Positions 1-6,789 of a stretch of DNA of 7,506 nt are shown in pieces. Each line of letters begins with the position of its first letter. The stretch's first letter is position 1. Under the pieces are notes generated by a model. That model saw nothing but the letters and a program-made list of their open reading frames with translations, did not search any database and was not told where the DNA came from. A program made the position numbers and the translations under genes. Origin of the DNA: JAHJRN01 sp043805355 (GTDB lineage: Bacteria > Patescibacteriota > Patescibacteriia > 2-12-FULL-60-25); assembly GCA_043805355.1 (NCBI GenBank), contig JAZDIB010000084.1, positions 1 through 7,506 on the forward strand, in the 5' to 3' direction.

Positions 1-1
1 G

Positions 2-187
2 AAAGAGTCGGATCACCACAACAAAGGGGATGTGTTCGAGTGCATCGCCAACATGGAGGTGCCGGGCGATGTCCTGCGCGTCGAACGGAACGCGATGAAC
101 CTCTACAAGGCCATCGACAAGGTGAAGGACCATCTCCGCGAGACGCTCGCGCAGAAGAAGGAACGCGACCTCGACGGCCACCGGTAA
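2..187 (+). CDS. hpf: Ribosome hibernation promoting factor (HPF/RaiA family), C-terminal part, 5' truncated by window
   Basis: The frame is open from base 2 to a TAA at 185-187 and gives 61 residues. The visible segment (GDVFECIANMEVPGDVLRVE, then NLYKAIDKVKDHLRETLAQKKE) matches the last beta strand and second helix of the HPF/RaiA fold: a strand with a 'V.GDVLRVE'-type turn, then the 'D.Y.AID...D.L...L...K' helix. Members of this family bind the decoding region of the 30S subunit in stationary phase and inactivate or dimerise ribosomes. The protein ends shortly after the helix in a charged tail (KKERDLDGHR), so this is a short-form protein without the long-form dimerisation domain. A strong hairpin terminator begins directly after the stop. 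HPF upstream of secA is a common order in bacteria. The start lies outside the window. Confidence 0.78.
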   Translation, partial: KESDHHNKGDVFECIANMEVPGDVLRVERNAMNLYKAIDKVKDHLRETLAQKKERDLDGHR

Positions 188-225
188 ACCAAAACCCTCC
201 CGAGCGTATCGGGAGGGTTTTTGGT
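188..225. terminator. Bidirectional intrinsic terminator
   Basis: A perfect stem pairs 191-203 (AAAACCCTCCCGA) with 209-221 around a 5-base loop. On the plus strand it is followed by a T run, which would end the hpf transcript. On the minus strand the A-rich 5' arm becomes a T run, so it can also end the small convergent gene at 225-353, whose stop codon abuts the hairpin. Confidence 0.85.
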
Positions 226-353
226 CAGCTCACGGTCGTGGAGCGGTACTCCTCGAGGAGCGTGTCCCAGTCCGTGTAGTCCGCCCAATATTCGAGGAAT
301 CCGCCGACGGAGAACCCGAAAAAAAAGGCGAGAGCGATGTAGAGGATGGTCAT
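225..353 (-). CDS. Small single-span membrane protein, 42 residues, unknown function
   Basis: ATG at 353-351 and TGA at 227-225 enclose 42 codons. The product starts MTILYIALAFFFGFSVGGFL, a hydrophobic segment of about 18 residues with a GxxxG-like SVGGF end, followed by an acidic, aromatic tail (EYWADYTDWDTLLEEYRS). An AGGAGG lies at 366-361, seven bases before the ATG, which is the best ribosome binding site in the window and fixes the start. A TTGACA-type promoter lies just upstream and the shared terminator just downstream, so the gene looks like an autonomous monocistronic unit convergent with hpf. I do not recognise a family. A one-pass inner-membrane regulator or a small toxin-like peptide are both possible, but nothing in the sequence decides this. 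Confidence 0.6.
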   Translation of the reverse strand: MTILYIALAFFFGFSVGGFLEYWADYTDWDTLLEEYRSTTVS

Positions 354-360
354 AGATGTT

Positions 361-401
361 CCTCCTGTGGATACCTAGGCGGAAAATGCAGGTTTTGTCA
401 A
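361..401 (-). promoter_or_regulatory. Promoter and ribosome binding site of the 42-residue gene
   Basis: Read on the minus strand, TTGACA (401-396) is a perfect -35 box. With an 18-base spacer it is followed by TAGGTA (377-372) as a weak -10. The AGGAGG at 366-361 is the ribosome binding site. The transcript start would fall near 365, giving a very short leader. The -35 box overlaps the T run of the preceding terminator. The -35 and the ribosome binding site are clear; the -10 is not. Confidence 0.5.
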
Positions 402-432
402 GAAGAAACCCCCGGATGTGAAGTCCGGGGGT
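402..432 (-). terminator. Intrinsic terminator, minus strand
   Basis: A 9-bp perfect stem pairs 408-416 (ACCCCCGGA) with 424-432 around a 7-base loop. On the minus strand the stem is followed by TTTCTTCTT; on the plus strand only by TCTTGG. It therefore most likely ends a minus-strand transcript arriving from the repeat region, just before the promoter of the 42-residue gene. Confidence 0.65.
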
Positions 433-444
433 CTTGGAGATAGC

Positions 445-600
445 GGCGAGAGGACGTTGATCGCATAGGCGATGAGCCAAACTACGTTAAGTCCTCTCGC
501 CACGTCGTTCGCGAGCGACGTGGCTCGCGGAAAGGTTGGGAAGGGACACGAAAAGTGAAATTTCGTGACACTCTACCACAAGTCCCTCCCTCTTCCGCAT
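445..600. repeat. Structured repeat, unit 1
   Basis: Hairpin 1a is an 11-bp perfect stem, 445-455 with 491-501, around 35 bases that contain the mini-hairpin GGC(468-470)/GCC(476-478) flanked by ATA and AA. After an inserted palindrome comes part 1b: GAAAGGTTGGGAAGG (530-544), which can pair with the polypyrimidine tract at 582-596, and an inner hairpin CACGAAA/TTTCGTG. The stems GCGAGAGGAC and GTCCTCTCGC, GAAAGGTTGGGAAGG and CCCTCCCTCTTCCGCAT all recur identically in unit 2 in the same order, whereas the loops differ. Confidence 0.75.
501..528. mobile_element. 28-bp palindromic insertion in repeat unit 1
   Basis: Bases 500-507 (CCACGTCG) pair with 516-523 (CGACGTGG). The segment is flanked by CTCGC at 496-500 and at 524-528, a 5-bp direct repeat. 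In unit 2 the 3' stem GTCCTCTCGC (739-748) is followed directly by TGAAAGG; removing 501-528 from unit 1 restores the same junction (GTCCTCTCGC-GGAAAGG). It therefore looks like a clean insertion of a tiny palindrome with target duplication. Confidence 0.5.
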
Positions 601-604
601 TCAA

Positions 605-675
605 ACCTGTCGTCTCGACCAGCGCGGAGAGACCTTCCAATCGGAAGATTTCTCGACAGGCTCGAAATGACAGGT
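605..675. repeat. Dispersed palindromic repeat, TCGAG type (71 bp)
   Basis: The perfect 7-bp ends ACCTGTC (605-611) and GACAGGT (669-675) enclose an imperfect palindrome. Its right arm reads TCTCGACAGGCTCGAAATGACA, or on the other strand TGTCATTTCGAGCC. This resembles short interspersed repeats found in many bacterial genomes that begin TGTCATTTCGA. It sits between structured units 1 and 2 and is itself enclosed by CTCCCTCTTCC (586-596) and its reverse complement (685-695). Confidence 0.65.
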
Positions 676-693
676 GTTGAGCAAGGAAGAGGG

Positions 694-821
694 AGCGAGA
701 GGACATCTGTTGGATAGGCTGGTGCCAAGAAGCCGCTAGTCCTCTCGCTGAAAGGTTGGGAAGGAGCGAGCTGTACTAAGTCAATCGACAACTCCACGCG
801 AGCCCCCTCCCTCTTCCGCAT
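694..821. repeat. Structured repeat, unit 2
   Basis: Hairpin 2a is an 11-bp perfect stem, 694-704 with 739-749, around 34 bases containing the mini-hairpin GGC(717-719)/GCC(724-726) with the same ATA and AA flanks as unit 1. Part 2b carries GAAAGGTTGGGAAGG (750-764), the mini-hairpin GTC(780-782)/GAC(787-789), and CCCTCCCTCTTCCGCAT (805-821). It is a diverged second copy of unit 1, lacking the 28-bp insertion. Confidence 0.75.
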
Positions 822-831
822 CCGACCGGTA

Positions 832-862
832 TTTCTGGTTTCCCGCCTGCGCGGGAATGACA
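832..862. repeat. Dispersed palindromic repeat, TTCCCGC type
   Basis: On the minus strand this reads TGTCATTCCCGC, then GCAGGCGGGAAACCAGAAA: a GTCATTCCCGCG...GCGGGAA palindrome of a kind seen scattered through many bacterial genomes. It is the same repeat family found twice inside the lysozyme-like gene at 6006-6030 and 6079-6108. Outer bases CCGACC (822-827) and GGTCGG further right add a longer, weaker pairing. Confidence 0.8.
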
Positions 863-912
863 GGGGAACGGGGTCGGGTGGAGAAGAGGAAGCCCCGTTG
901 GACGAGGCGAGG

Positions 913-964
913 CGGGAGGACACGTGCAACTAAGTCTTTCGACAACACCAGCTAATTCCTCCCG
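913..964. repeat. Structured repeat, hairpin 3 (partial unit)
   Basis: CGGGAGGA (913-920) pairs perfectly with TCCTCCCG (957-964). The stem aligns with GCGAGAGGAC of units 1 and 2 with one A-T pair replaced by G-C on both arms (449:497 against 915:962). The loop contains GTC(934-936)/GAC(941-943) in the context ACTAAGTC-loop-GACAACNCCA, nearly the same as part 2b at 775-797. Confidence 0.6.
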
Positions 965-1051
965 ACGTCTGAACCTAGCGGAATTCGACGAATTCGTCAA
1001 GGTGGCGGTATTGCCGAAAACGTCGAAATCGCCTACGATGCGGGGCATCCT

Positions 1052-1055
<4 letters not shown>
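924..1055 (+). CDS. Possible 43-codon upstream ORF overlapping secA by ATGA
   Basis: GTG at 924-926 follows GGGAGG (914-919) by four bases and opens a frame of 43 codons. Its TGA at 1053-1055 overlaps the secA ATG at 1052 as ATGA, the classic arrangement for translational coupling. The peptide begins (V)QLSLSTTPANSSRR and has no recognisable domain or signal peptide. Its ribosome binding site lies in the 5' arm of hairpin 3, whose 3' arm lies inside the ORF, so ribosome binding and hairpin formation would exclude each other. Unit 2b encodes a similar stretch (LSQSTTP against LSLSTTP) after a comparable GGAAGGAG but without a start codon there. secA itself has only a weak Shine-Dalgarno sequence, which makes coupling attractive. 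It may equally be a chance frame, and it would not be translated as a unit if secA transcription starts near 1045. Confidence 0.28.
972..1000 (-). promoter_or_regulatory. Candidate minus-strand promoter reading into the repeat region
   Basis: TTGACG (1000-995), a 17-base spacer and TAGGTT (977-972) give a good -35 and a weak -10. It resembles the promoter of the 42-residue gene in having TTCCGC directly before CTAGGT or TAGGTT. Transcription would start near 965 and could run to the terminator at 432-402. Confidence 0.35.
987..998. promoter_or_regulatory. Perfect 12-bp palindrome, possible operator
   Basis: GACGAATTCGTC is fully palindromic. It lies between the candidate divergent promoters and overlaps the -35 box of the minus-strand one, a position where a dimeric regulator could act. 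No regulator is encoded nearby. Confidence 0.25.
1011..1039 (+). promoter_or_regulatory. Candidate secA promoter
   Basis: TTGCCG (1011-1016) and TACGAT (1034-1039) are separated by exactly 17 bases, each matching four of six consensus positions. Transcription would start only a few bases before the secA ATG, giving an almost leaderless message. An upstream promoter with the repeats in the leader remains possible. Confidence 0.28.
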
Positions 1056-3712
<2,657 letters not shown>

Positions 3713-3726
3713 GGATAATCCTCAAA

Positions 3727-4344
3727 TCACAGCAAGAGCGAACCGTTCGACTCCTTGCAGATGTTTTCCCTTTCGGCAGCGGTTTTTCCTTTCGGCATCA
3801 TCCGTATCGTGAAGGCATCGCTCGTGTATTCCTTCACGTCAGCGCCATTGACGTTCGACGCCTTGACGTAATATTCGCCCGGCCAAGCGACCCCCACCTT
3901 CCAATAGAGGTTTTGGGCATCTGATTCCATCCTGCTCTCCTGCGCCAGACCGCTTGCCGTCGGTTCGATGGCTTCCGTCGTACTGGCGTCGACGAGGACG
4001 GTGACCAGGGAATGGATCGTCGTCGATGATTGGAATGACAACTGGTACGTACAGCCGAAATACAGCGCGCTCCCTTGTTTCGGAGAGACGAATGATAGGT
4101 TCGACTCCGTCGATGTCGCCATTTCGGTCGATGTCGCGGCGACAGGGACGATTTCAGGGGTAGAGGTCGGAACCTGCCCTGTCGTCGTGACAGCATGAGG
4201 AATCGGTTGTGTCGCGATCGCGAAACTCGACGCGCTCAAATCATCAAGCGCGATGTTGAATTGATTGAGCAGCTGATACGCGAAAAATGCCGTGCCACCG
4301 ACCAATACGATACATATCGAAAAAACTCGAATCACATGTTTCAT
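3727..4344 (-). CDS. Membrane-anchored secreted protein with Ig-like domain, unknown function
   Basis: This 205-residue protein has an N-terminal signal anchor (IRVFSICIVLVGGTAFFAY, about 5-25), a Ser/Thr/Pro-rich linker (about 45-82), and a beta-rich domain (about 83-182) that begins LSFVSPKQGSALYFGCTYQL and ends with a WPGEYYVKASNVNG and DAFTI strand pattern. This resembles the 'SP..G....G..Y.i.w' Ig-like/Kre9-type repeats of surface proteins. A short charged tail with one cysteine (ENICKESN) follows. There is no lipobox and no twin-arginine motif, so it should use Sec. It is the last gene of the minus-strand cluster, 37 bases after a tatA, and converges on secA. The ribosome binding site is poor. 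The function is unknown; a surface-exposed binding or cell-wall role is only a guess. Confidence 0.8.
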   Translation of the reverse strand: MKHVIRVFSICIVLVGGTAFFAYQLLNQFNIALDDLSASSFAIATQPIPHAVTTTGQVPTSTPEIVPVAATSTEMATSTESNLSFVSPKQGSALYFGCTYQLSFQSSTTIHSLVTVLVDASTTEAIEPTASGLAQESRMESDAQNLYWKVGVAWPGEYYVKASNVNGADVKEYTSDAFTIRMMPKGKTAAERENICKESNGSLLL

Positions 4345-4381
4345 ATCTCGGCCTACAAATGGCTACAGCGCTTCTCTCGCC

Positions 4382-4549
4382 TTATTGCTGGGGACGGCTA
4401 TTGTCCTTCTTTTCGTCCGAAAAACCGTTCTTGATATGCCTGATGGCCTCTCCGATGCTGCGTGCGAGTTCCGGGATCTTCTTGGCACCGAACAGCAGGA
4501 CGATGATGGCGACCAATATGACGATTTCACGAGTCCCTAATCCAAACAT
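4382..4549 (-). CDS. tatA: TatA-like twin-arginine translocase subunit (third copy)
   Basis: ATG at 4549-4547 and TAA at 4384-4382 give 55 residues. The product has the TatA layout: a short N-terminus MFGLGTREI, a transmembrane helix VILVAIIVLLFG, the FG hinge followed by AKKIPELARS, an amphipathic helix GEAIRHIKN, and a short polar tail ending in SRPQQ. TatA oligomers form the pore or weaken the membrane for folded substrates recruited by TatC. Over the first 48 residues it differs from the second copy at only three positions (13, 16, 36), all conservative, while the tails differ. No Shine-Dalgarno sequence is visible before the start. It lies 59 bases after the second copy. Confidence 0.9.
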   Translation of the reverse strand: MFGLGTREIVILVAIIVLLFGAKKIPELARSIGEAIRHIKNGFSDEKKDNSRPQQ

Positions 4550-4608
4550 ACGATTGAATCATTATTTCAATTATCTCGACCCTTTTGATTCAACGAACCG
4601 TCGTCGGC

Positions 4609-4776
4609 TCAGAGCGTCTTGTCCGTCTTCACCTTCTTTTCATCCGAAAAACCGTTCTTGATGTGCCTGACGGCCTCTCCGATGCTACGAGCGAGCTCCG
4701 GAATCTTCTTCGCACCGAACAGCAGAACGAGGATAGCGGCCAATATGACGATTTCACGAGTCCCTAGTCCGAACAT
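4609..4776 (-). CDS. tatA: TatA-like twin-arginine translocase subunit (second copy)
   Basis: ATG at 4776-4774 and TGA at 4611-4609 give 55 residues: MFGLGTREIV, the membrane helix ILAAILVLLFG, the hinge AKKIPELARSIGEAVRHIK, and a lysine-rich tail (SDEKKVKTDKTL). It is very similar to the third copy, and the pair looks like a recent tandem duplication. A TATAAT (4791-4786) lies nine bases before the start but lacks a -35 at proper distance, so an internal promoter is possible yet weak, and would give a nearly leaderless message. No Shine-Dalgarno sequence is visible. Position 8 is Glu, as in TatB of Escherichia coli, rather than the Gln of its TatA. Confidence 0.9.
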   Translation of the reverse strand: MFGLGTREIVILAAILVLLFGAKKIPELARSIGEAVRHIKNGFSDEKKVKTDKTL

Positions 4777-4823
4777 AGTATGTTGATTATATTAATGAGT
4801 GTTTTCGACCTTTAAAAGTGTGT

Positions 4824-5018
4824 CTACATCTTGTTCACAGTGTTGTTATCTGATTCATTGATGGCCTTGTCCGTTTTTTCCGCTTCCGAAAACACGCCTT
4901 TGATGTGCTTGACGGCCTCCCCGAGAGAACGAGCGAGCTCCGGGATCTTCTTTGAGCCGAACAACAGGACCAGGATAGCGGCCAAAATGATGATTTCACG
5001 AGTCCCTAATCCGAACAT
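4824..5018 (-). CDS. tatA: TatA-like twin-arginine translocase subunit (first copy)
   Basis: This 64-residue protein begins five bases after the tatC stop, so it should be co-transcribed and perhaps translationally coupled with tatC. It reads MFGLGTREIIILAAILVLLFG, then the FG hinge with SKKIPELARSLGEAVKHIKG and a longer polar tail rich in Asn, Glu and Lys ending TVNKM. It differs from the second copy in the hinge residue (Ser for Ala at 22), at positions 10, 32 and 37, and in the whole tail, so it is the most diverged of the three and a candidate for a separate, perhaps TatB-like, role. No Shine-Dalgarno sequence is visible. Confidence 0.92.
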   Translation of the reverse strand: MFGLGTREIIILAAILVLLFGSKKIPELARSLGEAVKHIKGVFSEAEKTDKAINESDNNTVNKM

Positions 5019-5023
5019 AGTAT

Positions 5024-5728
5024 TTATCGTCTAATCAATAATATCGTACCTTCGTATAATAGCACAAGTGGCATCGCCATCGCGAGTAGTGATACACCGT
5101 CAGTAGGGGGAAGTAAAGCGGTCAGACACACGGTCAAAAAGTACGCGATACGCCTATTATCCTTAAGGACTTGCTGTTTGATTATCCTGAGTTTCGCAAG
5201 GATAAGCAAGAGGAGGGGGAACTCGAACACCAAACCCAACAACGCGGAGGTGATGAGGATTTCCGAAAGGAATTGGCTGATATTCCAGAAGTTGGCGATC
5301 CCCAGGCCCGTGTTGATGGCGGCCAACAGTCCTAACGCATAGTACAGGATGAAGAATCCATAACAGAACCCCACGATGAACAACCCCGCGCTTGCGGGAA
5401 TGGATTTCAGCAGTCCGATCTTCTCCCTTCTCGTCAACGCGGGTCCGATGAAGGCGTAGCAGCTTTGGATGATGTAGGGGACACAGACCATGATCGCGCA
5501 GAAAAACCCGACATCCATCGCCACATCGGTGAACTGGAACGGTGAAGACGTGGCGATGATCACCTGATCGATATGGACGATGCCCAAGATCCATTTCAGG
5601 ATCAATCCGGCGGAGAGAAAACCGACCAAAAAGGTCACGACGAACAGAATGACGCCTCGATACAATCGAGAGCGTAGATCTTCCAAAAACGGAAGAAACT
5701 TCTCCAGGCTTGAATTGATGTTTTCCAA
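5024..5728 (-). CDS. tatC: Sec-independent protein translocase subunit TatC
   Basis: TatC is the six-helix membrane receptor for twin-arginine signal peptides. The 234-residue product has the family landmarks: the cytoplasmic N-terminal LPFLEDLRSRLY with its Glu at 16, several hydrophobic spans, YAFIGPALTRREK (91-103) matching the first cytoplasmic loop with its key Glu at 102, LVFEFP with Glu 169, and ALLPPTDGVS (204-213) before the last helices. The start is TTG (5728-5726). No ATG or GTG lies in frame between it and the dispersed repeat upstream, and the distance to the conserved LEDLR motif is normal, so TTG is the likely start despite the lack of a clear ribosome binding site. It is the first gene of the tatC-tatA-tatA-tatA cluster. 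Upstream, TAGACA (5855-5850) could be a -35 box, but the -10 match is poor. Confidence 0.95.
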   Translation of the reverse strand: MENINSSLEKFLPFLEDLRSRLYRGVILFVVTFLVGFLSAGLILKWILGIVHIDQVIIATSSPFQFTDVAMDVGFFCAIMVCVPYIIQSCYAFIGPALTRREKIGLLKSIPASAGLFIVGFCYGFFILYYALGLLAAINTGLGIANFWNISQFLSEILITSALLGLVFEFPLLLLILAKLRIIKQQVLKDNRRIAYFLTVCLTALLPPTDGVSLLAMAMPLVLLYEGTILLIRR

Positions 5729-5745
5729 GGCAGTAGAATTACGGA

Positions 5746-5823
5746 TGTCATCCTGAGTCTGACGAAGGACCTTCAGAATATTCGGAAGCTTCTTCGGTCG
5801 CTCCGACTTCCCTCAGAATGACA
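5746..5823. repeat. Dispersed palindromic repeat, TCTGAG type (78 bp)
   Basis: TGTCATCCTGAG at the left end and its near reverse complement CTCAGAATGACA at the right end enclose CGAAGGACCTTC, GGAAGCTTCTTCGG and similar inner pairings. It fills most of the 124-base gap between the lysozyme-like gene and tatC, so any tatC leader would contain it. It shares the TGTCAT ends with the other repeats here but has different arms. Confidence 0.7.
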
Positions 5824-5852
5824 GAACGAATAACTCGCTATAAGCTCTCTGT

Positions 5853-6734
5853 CTAAATTTCGGTCGTCGTGGTCATCGTCGTCGTGATGGCCGTCAAGGG
5901 CTCTTCAGGGGGCGGCGTGACCTCCGGTTCGGTGCTAGCGATGGTGGTGGTCGTAGAGGAGGTGACAGGGAGGGGGTCTTCCGCTGGCGGGACGGGGTCC
6001 GGAGGGGTTCCTGCCTCCGCAGGAACGACAGGAGGAGTGGTCGACGTGGTGACCGGGAAGGGGTCTTCAGGAGGGGGATTCTGGGTTCCCGCCTCCGCGG
6101 GAATGACAGGGGGAACGTCGGAAACGGTCGTTGAGCCACGGTGTCGACTCAACCATGACGCCACGGCCGTCACGCCCTCCTGCCAAGACTCGTACGTGCG
6201 GAGATTGCCGCTGTCGTCATTGCCGACGTTGCCTGGATTCAGGGTCCTCACGGCTTTGCCGGCGGTCCCGAAGCTTGAATCCTGTTCCATCATGGCCATC
6301 AACAGCCGGGTATCCACGCTATATGCGGACGCGGCCGTCATGACCATCTCCCCAGAGACCGGACTGCTCGGATATCTGCTCTTGATATAGTCTTCGATCT
6401 TTTCCGCGCTGTCCATCACCCCCATCTTGCTCAAGATATACATGATCTTCTCCTCATGCAGAGGGTCGGTCGCATAGGAGGTGATATCGTATTCCCCCAA
6501 GACCGAGACCGAACCATCGGTGATGACTTCCGCAAGCGTCGCCATCTTGACCAAATCGGATTTGGATGCGTCTACCAGCAGATTCAGCTTGTACAACGTA
6601 TCTTCCAAATCGATGATTTCCTTGTCAGCGTCATTGATCCTACTCAAATCACCACTCATGGTGGCGTAATCTTTCGAGAGCTTAAACTCCCGCAATCTGT
6701 TATTGAGTATCACGACGATGTCTTCCACCTTCAT
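5853..6734 (-). CDS. Lysozyme/glucosaminidase-like protein with Pro/Thr-rich tail
   Basis: This 293-residue protein starts with a helical region (MKVEDIVVILNNRLREFKLS, about 1-60) of a type I associate with small phage structural-gene neighbours. A domain at about 124-200 (SAYSVDTRLLMAMMEQDSSF, then TLNPGNVGN and YESWQEGVTAVASWLSRH) matches the glucosaminidase/lysozyme-like fold that cleaves peptidoglycan glycan strands. Glu150 in MMEQDSSFGT is the likely catalytic acid. From about 205 the chain is low-complexity, built from repeated (P)PxEDPxPVTxSTT segments alternating with VIPAEAGTQ (210-218) and VVPAEAGTP (236-244), which are translated copies of a dispersed DNA repeat. There is no signal peptide, no twin-arginine motif and no membrane anchor, so export would need a holin, a phage particle or lysis. 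It follows a tail-like gene on the same strand, separated by 172 bases. The start ATG has no clear ribosome binding site. Confidence 0.75.
   Translation of the reverse strand: MKVEDIVVILNNRLREFKLSKDYATMSGDLSRINDADKEIIDLEDTLYKLNLLVDASKSDLVKMATLAEVITDGSVSVLGEYDITSYATDPLHEEKIMYILSKMGVMDSAEKIEDYIKSRYPSSPVSGEMVMTAASAYSVDTRLLMAMMEQDSSFGTAGKAVRTLNPGNVGNDDSGNLRTYESWQEGVTAVASWLSRHRGSTTVSDVPPVIPAEAGTQNPPPEDPFPVTTSTTPPVVPAEAGTPPDPVPPAEDPLPVTSSTTTTIASTEPEVTPPPEEPLTAITTTMTTTTEI
6006..6030. repeat. In-gene copy of TTCCCGC-type palindromic repeat (diverged)
   Basis: On the minus strand this reads TGTCGTTCCTGC, then GGAGGCAGGAACC. It encodes VVPAEAGTP. The stem is preserved because the C-to-T change in TTCCTGC is matched by G-to-A in GCAGGAA. 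Confidence 0.75.
6079..6108. repeat. In-gene copy of TTCCCGC-type palindromic repeat
   Basis: On the minus strand this reads TGTCATTCCCGC, then GGAGGCGGGAACCCAGAA. It encodes VIPAEAGTQN in frame in the lysozyme-like gene. It is nearly identical to the intergenic copy at 832-862 and lies 78 bases (26 codons) from the other in-gene copy. Confidence 0.85.
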
Positions 6735-6789
6735 ACGGGAGACATCATATCACGCCCGCCCTTTGAGCTCATAGCGAGTCCATTAGATG

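Larger units (their letters stand above)
402..965 (-). ncRNA. Candidate minus-strand structured RNA of about 560 bases
   Basis: This 698-base gap between the 42-residue gene and secA has no credible large ORF. On the minus strand it is bracketed by a promoter-like pair (TTGACG at 1000-995, 17-base spacer, TAGGTT at 977-972) and an intrinsic terminator at 432-402. In between lie five hairpin units, four of them with a clear mini-hairpin of the form TT-GNC-loop-GNC-TA. Pair-preserving differences between the units favour a folded RNA over random palindromes. The sequence does not match RNase P RNA, tmRNA, SRP RNA or any riboswitch I can recall. The same structures could act in the plus-strand leader of secA instead, or be DNA-level mobile elements, so the RNA call is inference. 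Confidence 0.25.

Noticed and set aside
750..770. GGTTGGGAAGGAGCGAGC resembles the SRP RNA apical region
   Set aside because: The GGAA tetraloop closing pair and flanking symmetric loop of SRP RNA are absent, and the motif belongs to the two-copy repeat element.
103..929. Minus-strand open frames at 103-480, 482-706 and 573-929, and a plus frame at 40-279
   Set aside because: The minus frames are translations of palindromic repeats and hairpins (phrases such as VISSLSRN are typical of such repeats) or cover the real 42-residue gene; 40-279 is out of frame with hpf and crosses its terminator.
445..964. CRISPR array, integron attC sites or T-box leader
   Set aside because: There are no short identical repeats with regular unique spacers, no paired attC core sites of the GTTRRRY type in the right positions, and no T-box TGGNACC motif.
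3968..5034. Plus-strand frames over the Tat cluster and the Ig-like protein gene
   Set aside because: They are antisense to genes with clear family motifs on the minus strand and encode no recognisable domain.
5853..6100. LPVTS near the C-terminus of the lysozyme-like protein as a sortase signal
   Set aside because: It lacks the LPxTG glycine, and no hydrophobic segment or positively charged end follows.
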